Shown here in pieces: positions 1-8,952 of a stretch of 38,455 nt of DNA (position 1 is the first letter of the stretch; each line of letters starts with the position of its first letter). The position numbers and the translations under genes were made by a program. The notes under the pieces are model-generated. The model was given only the letters and a program-made list of their open reading frames with translations, did no database searches and was not told the origin of the DNA. Source of the DNA: Mycobacterium sp. 852002-51971_SCH5477799-a (GTDB lineage Bacteria > Actinomycetota > Actinomycetes > Mycobacteriales > Mycobacteriaceae); the NCBI RefSeq assembly GCF_001667145.1, contig NZ_LZIF01000019.1, positions 1 to 38,455 of the forward strand, written 5' to 3'.

Positions 1-28
1 GTTCCAGTGTGCGCATAGCATCACCGGT

Positions 29-727
29 GTGGACCGATCGACCGCCGAAGATGTTCGCGTACAACGGCTGCGCGACGCCGAACGCCAAGCCGCGCAGCTG
101 TTCGACGAAATCGAGCGGCGGGCCATGATCCGCCCCGGACTGGCCGAGAAGGAACTCTCCGAGGAGATTCACGACCTCGCCGGCGAGATGTTCGGGGTGA
201 CCCGGCACTGGCACCGGCGGATCGTGCGGGCCGGGGAGAACACGCTGCAGCCGTTCCACGAACGCCCGCCGGACCGCGTGATCGTCGACGACGACATCGT
301 CTTCCTCGACCTGGGTCCGATCTTCGAGGAGTGGGAGGCCGACTTCGGGCGCACGTTCGTGCTCGGCGACGACCCGCACAAGGCGGCCATCCGCGACGCC
401 CTGCCGCGCGTGTGGGAGGCGGGCCACGCCCACTTCGCCAGCCATCCCGACATCACCGGCGCCGAGCTGTACGACTACGTCGTCGGGGTGGCCGACGCCG
501 CGGGGTTCGGGTGGGGCAGCCGCATCGCGGGCCATTTGATCGGTGAGTTCCCGCACAAGAAGATCGCCGGCGCCGGCGTCGAGTGGTACATCATGCCTGG
601 GTCGACCAAGCCGATGCGCCGCACCGATCCGCGCGGCCGCAGCTGCCACTGGATCCTCGAGATCCACCTCGTCGATCGCCCACGCGGCTTCGGCGGCTTC
701 TACGAACAGCTGCTCGACGTGGGCTAG
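29..727 (+). CDS. M24-family metallopeptidase-like protein (creatinase/aminopeptidase fold)
   Basis: 232 aa from a GTG start. The protein has the pita-bread metallopeptidase pattern with all five usual metal ligands in order: D94 (in DLGPIF), D105 (in EADFGRT), H169 (in GHLIGEFPH), E211 (in WILEIHLV) and E226 (in GGFYEQ). Family members bind two metal ions and cleave X-Pro or N-terminal residues, or act on creatine-like substrates; the substrate here cannot be told. It is shorter than prolidases because it lacks the N-terminal creatinase domain and consists of the catalytic domain alone. The reading frame stays open from position 29 back to the window edge and no clear ribosome binding site precedes the GTG, so the true start may lie outside the window. 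M. tuberculosis has, from memory, no such gene directly before groEL2. Confidence 0.82.
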   Translation: MDRSTAEDVRVQRLRDAERQAAQLFDEIERRAMIRPGLAEKELSEEIHDLAGEMFGVTRHWHRRIVRAGENTLQPFHERPPDRVIVDDDIVFLDLGPIFEEWEADFGRTFVLGDDPHKAAIRDALPRVWEAGHAHFASHPDITGAELYDYVVGVADAAGFGWGSRIAGHLIGEFPHKKIAGAGVEWYIMPGSTKPMRRTDPRGRSCHWILEIHLVDRPRGFGGFYEQLLDVG

Positions 728-737
728 ACGGGGCACG

Positions 738-837
738 TCACACCGGTCGGTTGCTCGGTGTCCGGCCGAAGCCGTCGGGCCCGTAATACTGCCCGCCTTG
801 TACCGACGGGCCTTGCCAGGCGATGGAGGCGTACAAC
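738..837 (-). pseudogene. Decayed C-terminal remnant of a short-chain dehydrogenase
   Basis: Read on the reverse strand, this stretch encodes ...QGPSVQGGQYYGPDGFGR... followed by a TGA stop (complement of 738-740). The string GGQYYGPDGFG is typical of the C-terminus of retinol-dehydrogenase-like SDR proteins. In M. tuberculosis an SDR gene on the reverse strand (Rv0439c) sits just upstream of groEL2, so the position and orientation fit. No Rossmann glycine motif or catalytic YxxxK is present upstream; the frame soon meets a stop on the other side. I infer that the gene was deleted and only its last codons remain. The upstream limit is approximate. Confidence 0.5.
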
Positions 838-908
838 TCGGACCTGGCCGAGCGGGTGACCGACGTCGTCGTCGACGGTTACGCGCTGGGCGAGAGGGCT
901 GACCACTT

Positions 909-935
909 CTTGCACTCGGCATAGGCGAGTGCTAA
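909..935. promoter_or_regulatory. CIRCE operator 1 (HrcA site) upstream of groEL2
   Basis: Inverted repeat CTTGCACTC - 9 nt - GAGTGCTAA. The right arm equals the CIRCE consensus half-site and the spacer has the canonical 9 nt. CIRCE is bound by the heat-shock repressor HrcA, so groEL2 is expected to be de-repressed by heat and protein-folding stress. Confidence 0.93.
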
Positions 936-943
936 GAATGACG

Positions 944-970
944 TTGGCACTCGCGACCAGCGAGTGCTAG
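944..970. promoter_or_regulatory. CIRCE operator 2 (HrcA site) upstream of groEL2
   Basis: Second inverted repeat TTGGCACTC - 9 nt - GAGTGCTAG, 35 bp downstream of the first (start to start). The arms differ from consensus at one position each. Two operators on nearly the same face of the DNA, about 100 bp before the groEL2 start codon, suggest cooperative HrcA binding around the promoter. Confidence 0.93.
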
Positions 971-983
971 GTCGGGACGGTGA

Positions 984-2699
<1,716 letters not shown>

Positions 2700-2719
2700 G
2701 TCCACCACTCGAGTACGGG

Positions 2720-2750
2720 AAAGCCCGGCCCCCAAGGGGCCGGGCTTTTT
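2720..2750 (+). terminator. Rho-independent terminator of groEL2
   Basis: A 13-bp perfect stem (AAAGCCCGGCCCC pairing with GGGGCCGGGCTTT, 2720-2732 and 2736-2748) with a 3-nt loop, running into five T. It begins 21 nt after the groEL2 stop codon. Confidence 0.95.
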
Positions 2751-2762
2751 CGTGTGTGCGCT

Positions 2763-2826
2763 GCGCCGAGCGTGAACTCAGGGCGCGATTTCGGCGAGTT
2801 GTCCGCCCTGGTTTCACGTTCGGCGC
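2763..2826. repeat. 64-bp imperfect palindrome, copy 1
   Basis: Arms 2763-2785 and 2804-2826 are 23 nt each and pair at 20 positions; the outer arm GCGCCGAGCGTGAA pairs with TTCACGTTCGGCGC. A second copy of the same 64-bp length lies at 30317-30380, with 48 of 64 positions identical by hand alignment. This copy sits between the groEL2 terminator and the SDR start codon at 2853, so it covers the promoter or 5' leader of the SDR gene. Confidence 0.85.
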
Positions 2827-2852
2827 GCCGGGCCGCCTTGTACGTTGAACGC

Positions 2853-3677
2853 GTGGCCCTTCCGACTCCCTCACCCACCAGCACCGCCGTCGTGACCGGC
2901 GCCTCGTCGGGCATCGGCGCCGACATCGCGCGCGAATTGGCCGACCGCGGCCACGGCGTGACGCTGGTCGCCCGCCGCGAAGAGCGTCTCCGCGAGCTGG
3001 CCGACGAGCTCGCCGGCCGTGTCCGCGTCGAGGTGATCGCCTGCGACGTCGCCGATTCCGCCGCTCGCGCCGGCCTTTTCGGCGAGGTCGACCGTCGCGG
3101 CCTGACCGCCGACATCCTGGTCAACAACGCCGGCATCGGCACCATGGGTTCGGTGACCAAAACGCCCGTCGACGACGAGATCGCCCAGGTGCGGGTCAAC
3201 GTCGAGGCGGTCATCGACCTGACCACGCGCGCGGTCCAGCAGATGGTGCCGCGCGGGCGCGGCGCGATCCTCAATGTCGGCTCCACCGCGGGGTACCAAC
3301 CCTTTCCCGGACAGGTCGGCTACGCGGCCACCAAAGCGTTCGTCAACAACTACACACAGGGGCTGCGCGGTGAACTGGCCGGCACCGGCGTCACCATCGC
3401 GCTGCTGTGCCCCGGGCCGGTGCGCACCGAGTTCGTGAAAAGCGCCGGCATGGACGAGCGAGAGTTCGCCAACGCGTTCCCGAAGTTGCTGTGGAAGCCG
3501 TCGCGTGAGGTGGCACGCGCCGGAGTCGACGCCCTAGACCACGACCGTGGGACCGTCATCCCCGGCCTGCCCAGCCAGATCACGACCCGCCTGTTCCAGT
3601 TCATGCCGCGGCGGGTGTTGTTGCCGCTAGTGAAGAATCAGCATCCCAGCCTGCGCCGGGATCGCTCAGCCCGCTGA
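2853..3677 (+). CDS. Short-chain dehydrogenase/reductase (SDR)
   Basis: 274 aa classical SDR, an NAD(P)-dependent oxidoreductase. Visible are the cofactor glycine motif TGASSGIG (residues 15-22), NNAG, and the catalytic S144, Y157 and K161 (NVGSTAG and YAATK). The C-terminus with MPRRVLLPLV and a basic tail resembles ketoacyl-reductase-like SDRs acting on lipids; the substrate is unknown. The GTG at 2853 is chosen because it precedes the Rossmann fold by the usual distance; an open frame reaches back to 2754 through the palindrome but would add a non-conserved leader. The 3' end overlaps the convergent CMD gene by 12 nt. In M. tuberculosis no SDR follows groEL2 on this strand, so this is an insertion relative to that order. 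Confidence 0.9.
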   Translation: MALPTPSPTSTAVVTGASSGIGADIARELADRGHGVTLVARREERLRELADELAGRVRVEVIACDVADSAARAGLFGEVDRRGLTADILVNNAGIGTMGSVTKTPVDDEIAQVRVNVEAVIDLTTRAVQQMVPRGRGAILNVGSTAGYQPFPGQVGYAATKAFVNNYTQGLRGELAGTGVTIALLCPGPVRTEFVKSAGMDEREFANAFPKLLWKPSREVARAGVDALDHDRGTVIPGLPSQITTRLFQFMPRRVLLPLVKNQHPSLRRDRSAR

Positions 3678-4229
3678 GTGGGGCCAGGCCCGCATCCAGC
3701 CCTCCACCGGGAGCGCGAGCGCGTTGCACAGCGTGCAGATGGTGCGATACCAGCCCACCGCCGTGAGCAATTCGATGCGCTGCTCGTCGTCCAGGTCGCG
3801 GCCCAGCGCGCTCCACGTCGCCTCGGACCACGTGCCGGTGCGCTCGAGTTCGTCCACCGCCTCGATCAGCGCTCGCTCGGCCGGGCTCCACCGCGAGTCG
3901 TCGGGGCCGCCGGTGACCAGCGCGTCGCACTCGTCGTCGCTGACACCCGCGATCGGGCCCCAAAACGCCGCCTGTCCGCCCCACTCGTACTGACAGCGCA
4001 GCAGCGCGCAGAGGCGAAGGACGGCGATGGTTCGCGTCCGGCCAGGCAAAAGCGCTGCGACATAAAGGGATTCGCCGAGCTTACGCAGGCGCGAGGCCAG
4101 CGCTGGATGGCGCTGCAGGCAACGCACCAACAGCAGCGGCTCATAGGTGCGGTCGGGGTGGCCCCAACTGTTGATACCAGTGGCATCTTCTTCGCTCCAC
4201 GGTGGAGCGAGCGGTGCGACGCGGCTCAC
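3666..4229 (-). CDS. Carboxymuconolactone decarboxylase/AhpD-like protein
   Basis: 187 aa. The middle part (...LCALLRCQYEWGGQAAFWG...) matches the helical CMD/AhpD fold with the conserved R-x3-CxYEW helix, but there is no CxxC pair, so AhpD-type thiol peroxidase activity is doubtful. The usual His after YEW is replaced by Gln (YEWGGQ). Proteins of this group are often annotated as carboxymuconolactone decarboxylases without a known substrate. The GTG at 4229 (MSRVAPLAPPWSEED) is chosen since a frame extending to 4442 runs through repetitive DNA and into the next gene. It is the last gene of a four-gene reverse-strand series. A second CMD-like gene lies at 25813-26379. Confidence 0.85.
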   Translation of the reverse strand: MSRVAPLAPPWSEEDATGINSWGHPDRTYEPLLLVRCLQRHPALASRLRKLGESLYVAALLPGRTRTIAVLRLCALLRCQYEWGGQAAFWGPIAGVSDDECDALVTGGPDDSRWSPAERALIEAVDELERTGTWSEATWSALGRDLDDEQRIELLTAVGWYRTICTLCNALALPVEGWMRAWPHSAG

Positions 4230-4260
4230 GGGTGAGACTGTACGGCCCTGGTCCGATGGT

Positions 4261-4355
4261 GGCGACCCGCAGCGCCCGGCTTCGACCTGTAGTGGCGACC
4301 CGCTGCGCCCGGCCACGCCGCGCTTGCGATCGCCACGGCCGCGCTTGCGATCGCC
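4261..4355. repeat. Short direct repeats in an intergenic stretch
   Basis: Two unrelated direct-repeat pairs fill the gap between two reverse-strand genes. GGCGACCCGC(A/T)GCGCCCGGC occurs at 4261-4280 and 4294-4313. GCCGCGCTTGCGATCGCC occurs at 4317-4334 and 4338-4355, with a 21-bp period. No coding potential is evident. They look like local slippage products. Confidence 0.75.
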
Positions 4356-4356
4356 G

Positions 4357-4752
4357 CTAGGCCGGCAGCGAGAACACCACGCAGTCGTGCAGGCAGCCCT
4401 TCGCCGCGTCGGGGGAGTCGGCCTCGCGATGCAGCAGCGCACGGGTGGGAACCACAGTCAGGCGGGCGGTCTCGGTCCCGGCCTCGGCCACTTCGGCGGT
4501 GCCGTCGACGATCAGCGAGTAGCCGCCGGGTTCGGTGGGCGGCCACAACAGGGTCACGTCGGCGCGCCGGGCGAGGTTGCTGCGGGTTCGCCCTCCGATG
4601 AGTCCGACGTCCAGGGTGGCCTCGCGCAGTTGCGGCTCGACCGTCACGGTGTGCGCCCGATATTCGTCGTCGACCGTGATCAAGTACGCATACGGGTAGT
4701 CGGGCAGCGCCTTGGCCAGCGCCTGGAGATCGACTTTCTTCTTGGTGCGCAT
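4357..4752 (-). CDS. Pyridoxamine 5'-phosphate oxidase-like (split-barrel flavin/F420-binding) protein
   Basis: 131 aa. The sequence reads as a small split barrel: a strand start [20 protein letters not shown], then [16 protein letters not shown] and a strand with [13 protein letters not shown]. This is typical of the PNPOx-like family that binds FMN, F420 or haem in actinobacteria. The substrate and cofactor cannot be fixed from sequence. It corresponds in place to the conserved hypothetical gene after groEL2 in M. tuberculosis (Rv0441c). The ATG at 4752 lies 24 nt after the PPE stop codon, so co-transcription with the PPE gene is likely. Confidence 0.82.
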   Translation of the reverse strand: MRTKKKVDLQALAKALPDYPYAYLITVDDEYRAHTVTVEPQLREATLDVGLIGGRTRSNLARRADVTLLWPPTEPGGYSLIVDGTAEVAEAGTETARLTVVPTRALLHREADSPDAAKGCLHDCVVFSLPA

Positions 4753-4776
4753 GACCTTCCAGGATAGGCGCGGGAA

Positions 4777-5358
4777 TTACTGCGGCGCCGGGCGTGTGAC
4801 GGCGGTGCCGGTGCTGGAGAAGCCAAGGTTCTGCAGCACCTGATTCCAGGGCGGCAACTTGGCCACGGCCGCCGACGCGTCGGCGTGATAGCCGAACATC
4901 GCCGCCACGTCCGAGGCCCACATCTGCTCGTAGGCGGCTTCGATGTCGGCGATGGCCGGGGTGTTCTGACCAAGGTGATTGTTTGCCGCCAACGCCGCCA
5001 CCAAGGCGCGGTTGGCCGCCACCACTGCTGGCTGTACCGTGGCCGCGAGCGCCACCTCGAACGCGGTCGCGATGGCCGAGGCCTGTTGCGACACCTCTTG
5101 GGCCTGCGCCGCCGCGGCGCTGAGCCAGCTCACGTATCGGCTGGCCACGGACATCATGGCCGTCGACGACGCCCCCTGCCACGACCCGCTGGCCAGATCT
5201 GACGTCACCGAAGAAAATGACGATGCCGACGAGGACAACTCCCCGGCCAGCCCGTCCCACGCCGCCGCGGCAGCAAGCAGCGGCCCGGGACCGGGACCGG
5301 AAGAAATAAGTGCCGAGTTGACTTCTGGCGGCAACCACGCAAAATGCGGGTTCGTCAC
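4777..5358 (-). CDS. PPE family protein, PPE domain only
   Basis: 193 aa. The N-terminus MTNPHFAWLPPEVNSALI carries the PPE signature (P10-P11-E12), with the helical hairpin WxG at W60-G62 and a typical PPE helix (YEQMWASDVAAMFGYHA). The protein stops after about 190 residues, where most PPE proteins continue with an MPTR, SVP or PPW tail. The PPE10 gene holding this locus in M. tuberculosis has a long repeat tail. PPE proteins normally pair with a PE partner and are exported by a type VII (ESX) system; no PE gene is adjacent here. The stop is a clean TAA and no residual tail coding is seen downstream. Confidence 0.93.
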   Translation of the reverse strand: MTNPHFAWLPPEVNSALISSGPGPGPLLAAAAAWDGLAGELSSSASSFSSVTSDLASGSWQGASSTAMMSVASRYVSWLSAAAAQAQEVSQQASAIATAFEVALAATVQPAVVAANRALVAALAANNHLGQNTPAIADIEAAYEQMWASDVAAMFGYHADASAAVAKLPPWNQVLQNLGFSSTGTAVTRPAPQ

Positions 5359-5396
5359 CGACCCAACTTAGCTGGTATATGCCACTTTTGGTGGCG

Positions 5397-7127
5397 TTAT
5401 CCCGCGGGTACAGGAACGGGCTGACGCCCACGCACCAACTTGCCTGGACGGGCCTTCGTAGGGACGCCGTTTTCGGCGATCACTTCTCCGGCCACGATCG
5501 TGGCGACATACCCTTCGGCGGTCTGATCCAGGCGCCGTCCCCCGGCCGGCAGGTCGTAGCTGATCATCGGCTTGTGTAGCCGCAGTGCGGCGTGGTCGAT
5601 GACGTTGAGGTCGGCCTTGTAGCCGACCGCGATCCGACCGCGATCACCCAGCCCGGCGATGCGGGCCGGCACCGAGGTGAGCTCGCGAACCGCTTCGGGC
5701 ACGGTGAACCGACCGGCCTTGCGGTCCCGCGCCCAATGCGTCAGGAAATAGGTCGAGTAGCTGGCGTCGCAGATCATCCCGTAGTGCGCGCCCCCGTCAC
5801 CGAGACCCAGCACCACGTCGTCGCGGTGCAGCAGCTCGCCGACGATGTCCAGCGAGTTGTTCTGCAGGTTGCTGGTCGCGACCAACAGCATGGCCCGGCC
5901 CTCGTCGTCCAGCAGCCGGTCGTAGGCCTCTTCCATCGGGTTCACACCCTTGGCACGGGCCCGGGCCCCGATGCTGTCCGAGGGGTCCGGCTCGTAGTTG
6001 GGGCTGTCGCCCAGCGGGAAGATCCAGTCCCACATCTGCGTCACGAACAGGATCGGGTGACCCTGGCCGGGCTTGTCGGCCAGGATGCGGGCCCGAACGT
6101 CGGGCTTGCGCATCTCGGCTACCCGCTCGTCCAGCGGCAGGTGCGCGATCTCGCGGTAGCTGGGGTAGAGCACGAAGGGGTTGGCGGACAGCTGCAACCC
6201 AATGATCAGACCGATCGGACGCGGCAGCAGCTGCGCGCTGACGTCACCGCCGGCCGCATTGGCCTTCTCGATCATCGTGATGGCGTCCGGCCAGGTCGGG
6301 TCGCCGGCGTTGGCGACGACGAGGGTGAAGGTGACGGGCAATCCGACGTCCTCGGCGACGTCGAACACCGTCTGCAGTACCGGCTGGTAGCCACCCGACG
6401 GGATGTCGGGAACGAACTGCAGCAGGCCGCCGCCGCCGTCCACGACGCCGCGGGCGATCTCCTCGATCTCCTCCCGGGCGGCCTCGTAACTCGGTATGGG
6501 CGAACCGCTTTCGGTCTTGTGAATCGTCAGCCGCGACGACGCGAAGCCGAGCGCCCCGACCTCGATCGCCTCCTTGGCCAGCTCGCGCATCTTGGCCAGG
6601 TCGTCCTCGGTGGCCGGCTCGCGGTCGGCGCCGCGCTGGCCCATCACGTACACCCGCAGCGGTGAATGCGGCAGGTACGCGGCCACGTCGATGTCGCGCT
6701 TGCCTGACTCGAGCGCGTCCATGTATTCGGGGAACGTCTCCCACGTCCACGGCAGCCCGTCGGTCATGACGACACCGGGGATGTCCTCCACGCCCGCCAT
6801 CACGTCGACCAGGACGTCGTGGTCCTCCTGCCGGCAGGGCGCGAAACCGACCCCGCAGTTGCCCATCACCACCGTCGTCACACCGTGCGCCGAGGACGGG
6901 GTCAGCCGCTCCGACCAGATGGACTGGCCGTCGTAGTGGGTGTGCAGGTCGACGAAGCCCGGGGTGACCAGAAGCCCGGTGGCGTCGATCTCCCGCGCGG
7001 CGGTCGCCCCGTTTACCGCGCCGACCGCCTCGATGACGTTGCCTTTCACCGCCACGTCACCGACGTACGGCTCACCCCCCAACCCGTCGACGATGGTGCC
7101 GTTGCGGATGATGAGGTCGTAAGTCAT
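5397..7127 (-). CDS. N-acyl-D-amino-acid deacylase-like amidohydrolase
   Basis: 576 aa amidohydrolase (metal-dependent TIM barrel). The N-terminal beta-sandwich begins MTYDLIIRNGTIVDG; the metal motif HTHYDGQ gives H62 and H64; C91 in GNCGVGF matches the bridging cysteine of D-aminoacylases; GDGGAHYG contains the catalytic aspartate region; the C-terminal part GYKADLNVID is the usual sandwich return. Family members hydrolyse N-acyl-D-amino acids or related cyclic amides; the real substrate is not known. The ATG at 7127 is clear. It starts a reverse-strand series with the PPE gene 38 nt downstream, and is divergent from the VOC gene across 47 bp. Confidence 0.92.
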   Translation of the reverse strand: MTYDLIIRNGTIVDGLGGEPYVGDVAVKGNVIEAVGAVNGATAAREIDATGLLVTPGFVDLHTHYDGQSIWSERLTPSSAHGVTTVVMGNCGVGFAPCRQEDHDVLVDVMAGVEDIPGVVMTDGLPWTWETFPEYMDALESGKRDIDVAAYLPHSPLRVYVMGQRGADREPATEDDLAKMRELAKEAIEVGALGFASSRLTIHKTESGSPIPSYEAAREEIEEIARGVVDGGGGLLQFVPDIPSGGYQPVLQTVFDVAEDVGLPVTFTLVVANAGDPTWPDAITMIEKANAAGGDVSAQLLPRPIGLIIGLQLSANPFVLYPSYREIAHLPLDERVAEMRKPDVRARILADKPGQGHPILFVTQMWDWIFPLGDSPNYEPDPSDSIGARARAKGVNPMEEAYDRLLDDEGRAMLLVATSNLQNNSLDIVGELLHRDDVVLGLGDGGAHYGMICDASYSTYFLTHWARDRKAGRFTVPEAVRELTSVPARIAGLGDRGRIAVGYKADLNVIDHAALRLHKPMISYDLPAGGRRLDQTAEGYVATIVAGEVIAENGVPTKARPGKLVRGRQPVPVPAG

Positions 7128-7174
7128 TCAAACAATCTACGACCGCAGCGGCGGGTCGTGCCAGGATCTTCTCC

Positions 7175-7546
7175 GTGATCGACCATGTGGGAATCAATTG
7201 CGCCGACTACGCGGAATCTCAGCGGTTTTACGACGCGGTGCTGGGGACGCTGGGGTTCTCCCGGCAGCTGGACGTGGGTCGCGCCATCGGATACGGGCGC
7301 GCGGGCAAGCCGACATTCTGGATCTCGGCCGCGCCGGCGGGACCCAATCGAGAAGTGCACCTGGCCTTCGAGGCCGCCGACGAGGCCGCGGTGCGCGTCT
7401 TTTATGAGGCTGCTGTCGAGCTGGGCGCCGAAGCACTGCATGCGCCGCGGCGCTGGCCGGAATACCACCCCGGCTACTTCGGGGCGTTCGTGCGCGACCC
7501 CGACGGCAACAACGTCGAAGCGGTCTTCCACGGCACCCTCCCGTAG
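7175..7546 (+). CDS. Glyoxalase/bleomycin-resistance (VOC) superfamily protein
   Basis: 123 aa, a single VOC domain made of two beta-alpha-beta-beta-beta modules. It starts MIDHVGINCADYAESQRFYDAVL and ends with FVRDPDGNNVEAVFHG, the classic last strand containing a metal-ligand Glu. VOC proteins include glyoxalases, dioxygenases and drug-binding proteins; the substrate is unknown. The start is GTG at 7175. The stop is 10 nt before the DinB gene, so the two are probably co-transcribed. Confidence 0.9.
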   Translation: MIDHVGINCADYAESQRFYDAVLGTLGFSRQLDVGRAIGYGRAGKPTFWISAAPAGPNREVHLAFEAADEAAVRVFYEAAVELGAEALHAPRRWPEYHPGYFGAFVRDPDGNNVEAVFHGTLP

Positions 7547-7556
7547 TGTCGCGGGT

Positions 7557-8078
7557 ATGGCCAGCACCGACGACGACGCCGCCATCCTGCAAGAGCTGCT
7601 GCGCGACGCGTTCACCCGGTTGATCGAGCACGTCGACCAGATCGCCGAGGGCTTGACCGACGAGGAGTCCGGCTACCGGCCGGCCCCGAATGCCAACAGC
7701 ATCGCGTGGCTGCTCTGGCACAGCGCTCGGGTGCAGGACGCCCAGCTGGCCGACGTCGCCGGCGTCGAGCAGGTGTGGTTCCGCGACGGCTGGGTGGAGC
7801 GGTTCGGACTGGACCTGCCGCGCGACGACACCGGATACGGACACGGGCCCAACGACGTGGCCAAGGTGAAGGCGCCCGCGGATCTGCTGTCCGGCTACTA
7901 CCACGCGGTGCACAAGCTCACTCTCGAATACATCGCCGGAGTCACCGCTGACGAACTGGCCCGCGTCGTGGACACCAACTGGGATCCGCCGGTGACGGCC
8001 AGCGCGCGATTGGTGAGCATCATCGACGACTGCGCCCAGCACCTCGGGCAGGCCGCGTACGTGCGGGGCATTCAGTAG
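7557..8078 (+). CDS. DinB-like four-helix metal-binding protein
   Basis: 173 aa. Helices carry the DinB-family metal-binding histidines: H55 in WLLWHSARVQ, the YYHAVHK helix, and H162 in DDCAQHLGQAAYVRG. This group includes bacillithiol/mycothiol-dependent transferases such as MST-type enzymes, so a thiol-transferase role is possible but not shown. The ATG at 7557 starts MASTDDDAAILQELL. It matches in position and size the conserved hypothetical gene Rv0443 of M. tuberculosis. It lies between the VOC gene (10 nt upstream) and a membrane protein gene (10 nt downstream), all on +. Confidence 0.87.
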   Translation: MASTDDDAAILQELLRDAFTRLIEHVDQIAEGLTDEESGYRPAPNANSIAWLLWHSARVQDAQLADVAGVEQVWFRDGWVERFGLDLPRDDTGYGHGPNDVAKVKAPADLLSGYYHAVHKLTLEYIAGVTADELARVVDTNWDPPVTASARLVSIIDDCAQHLGQAAYVRGIQ

Positions 8079-8088
8079 ATTCGCGGGC

Positions 8089-8943
8089 GTGCGTTTCGCG
8101 GCGACCGTGCTGTTGTGGGTCATCACCACGCTCGCGTTGGCGGTGGCGGTACCCGCGGCGTGGGTGCAGCTGCATGTCGTTGACGCCGACGGCTACGCCG
8201 CGCTGGCGCAGCGCGCGGCGTCCGATCCCGCCCTGCAGTCCGCCATGGCATCCGAACTGAGCAGCCGGGCAATTACTCTCATTGCCGAGCATGGCGCGCG
8301 CCGCTCACCGATCGAGGGTTCCGAGGTGCACGAGGCCGCCCGAGCATTCACCGCCGGTCCCGGGTTTCCGCCGCTTTTCGCCCAGGCGAATCGGGCGGCG
8401 CACGGCTGGTTGTTCGGCGACCCGGGGGCCGACGAGAACGGCAACCAGTGGGCAGTCCACGTGGCGCCGATGCTCAACGACGGCTCGATTCAGCCGCTGC
8501 TCGCCCGCCACAATGTGGTGGTCCCCGCGAAACTCACTGTCCCGCTGACTGTTTCGTTACCAAATTCGATGCGGAAGGGGCGGCTGAGCCGGATGTCCAG
8601 TTGGGGCCCGTGGCTGAGTTTGGGTGTGGCGGCGCTGTGTGGCGTCGGCGCGTTGCTGACGGTGGCGGCCGCGCGCCGGCGCGGCAAGGCGCTGAGTAGC
8701 CTGGGCATCTCGGCGCTGCTCGTCGGTGCGGGCGGCTGGGCGGGTATCGAGGTCGCCGGCCGCTATGTCAACGATGCGCTGAATCGCACCACCGGAAACG
8801 TTCGACAAGTCGCGCAGGTGATGGTCGAACACGCCGAAGCCGGTCTGCACCAATGGTTCAACGCCACGTTGCTCGCAGGCGCCGCTATGGTCGTGTTCGG
8901 CGTGATCGTGGCGGTGCTGGGCAGTCTCGCGAAGAGGTCGTAG
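8089..8943 (+). CDS. Membrane protein of unknown function
   Basis: 284 aa from GTG. One N-terminal membrane segment (residues about 4-25, LLWVITTLALAVAVPAAW) is followed by an extracytoplasmic stretch of about 140 residues, then two or three more membrane segments (about 165-190, 203-222 and 262-280). The topology resembles actinobacterial membrane proteins whose outer domain is a helical bundle. I do not recognise a named family. It ends 9 nt before the convergent DipZ-like gene. Confidence 0.8.
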   Translation: MRFAATVLLWVITTLALAVAVPAAWVQLHVVDADGYAALAQRAASDPALQSAMASELSSRAITLIAEHGARRSPIEGSEVHEAARAFTAGPGFPPLFAQANRAAHGWLFGDPGADENGNQWAVHVAPMLNDGSIQPLLARHNVVVPAKLTVPLTVSLPNSMRKGRLSRMSSWGPWLSLGVAALCGVGALLTVAAARRRGKALSSLGISALLVGAGGWAGIEVAGRYVNDALNRTTGNVRQVAQVMVEHAEAGLHQWFNATLLAGAAMVVFGVIVAVLGSLAKRS

Positions 8944-8952
8944 CGCGCCGGC

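Noticed and set aside
823..924. 33-codon + strand open frame (MEAYNSDLAER...)
   Set aside because: It overlaps the SDR remnant on the other strand and ends inside CIRCE 1; no ribosome site or family match was recognised.
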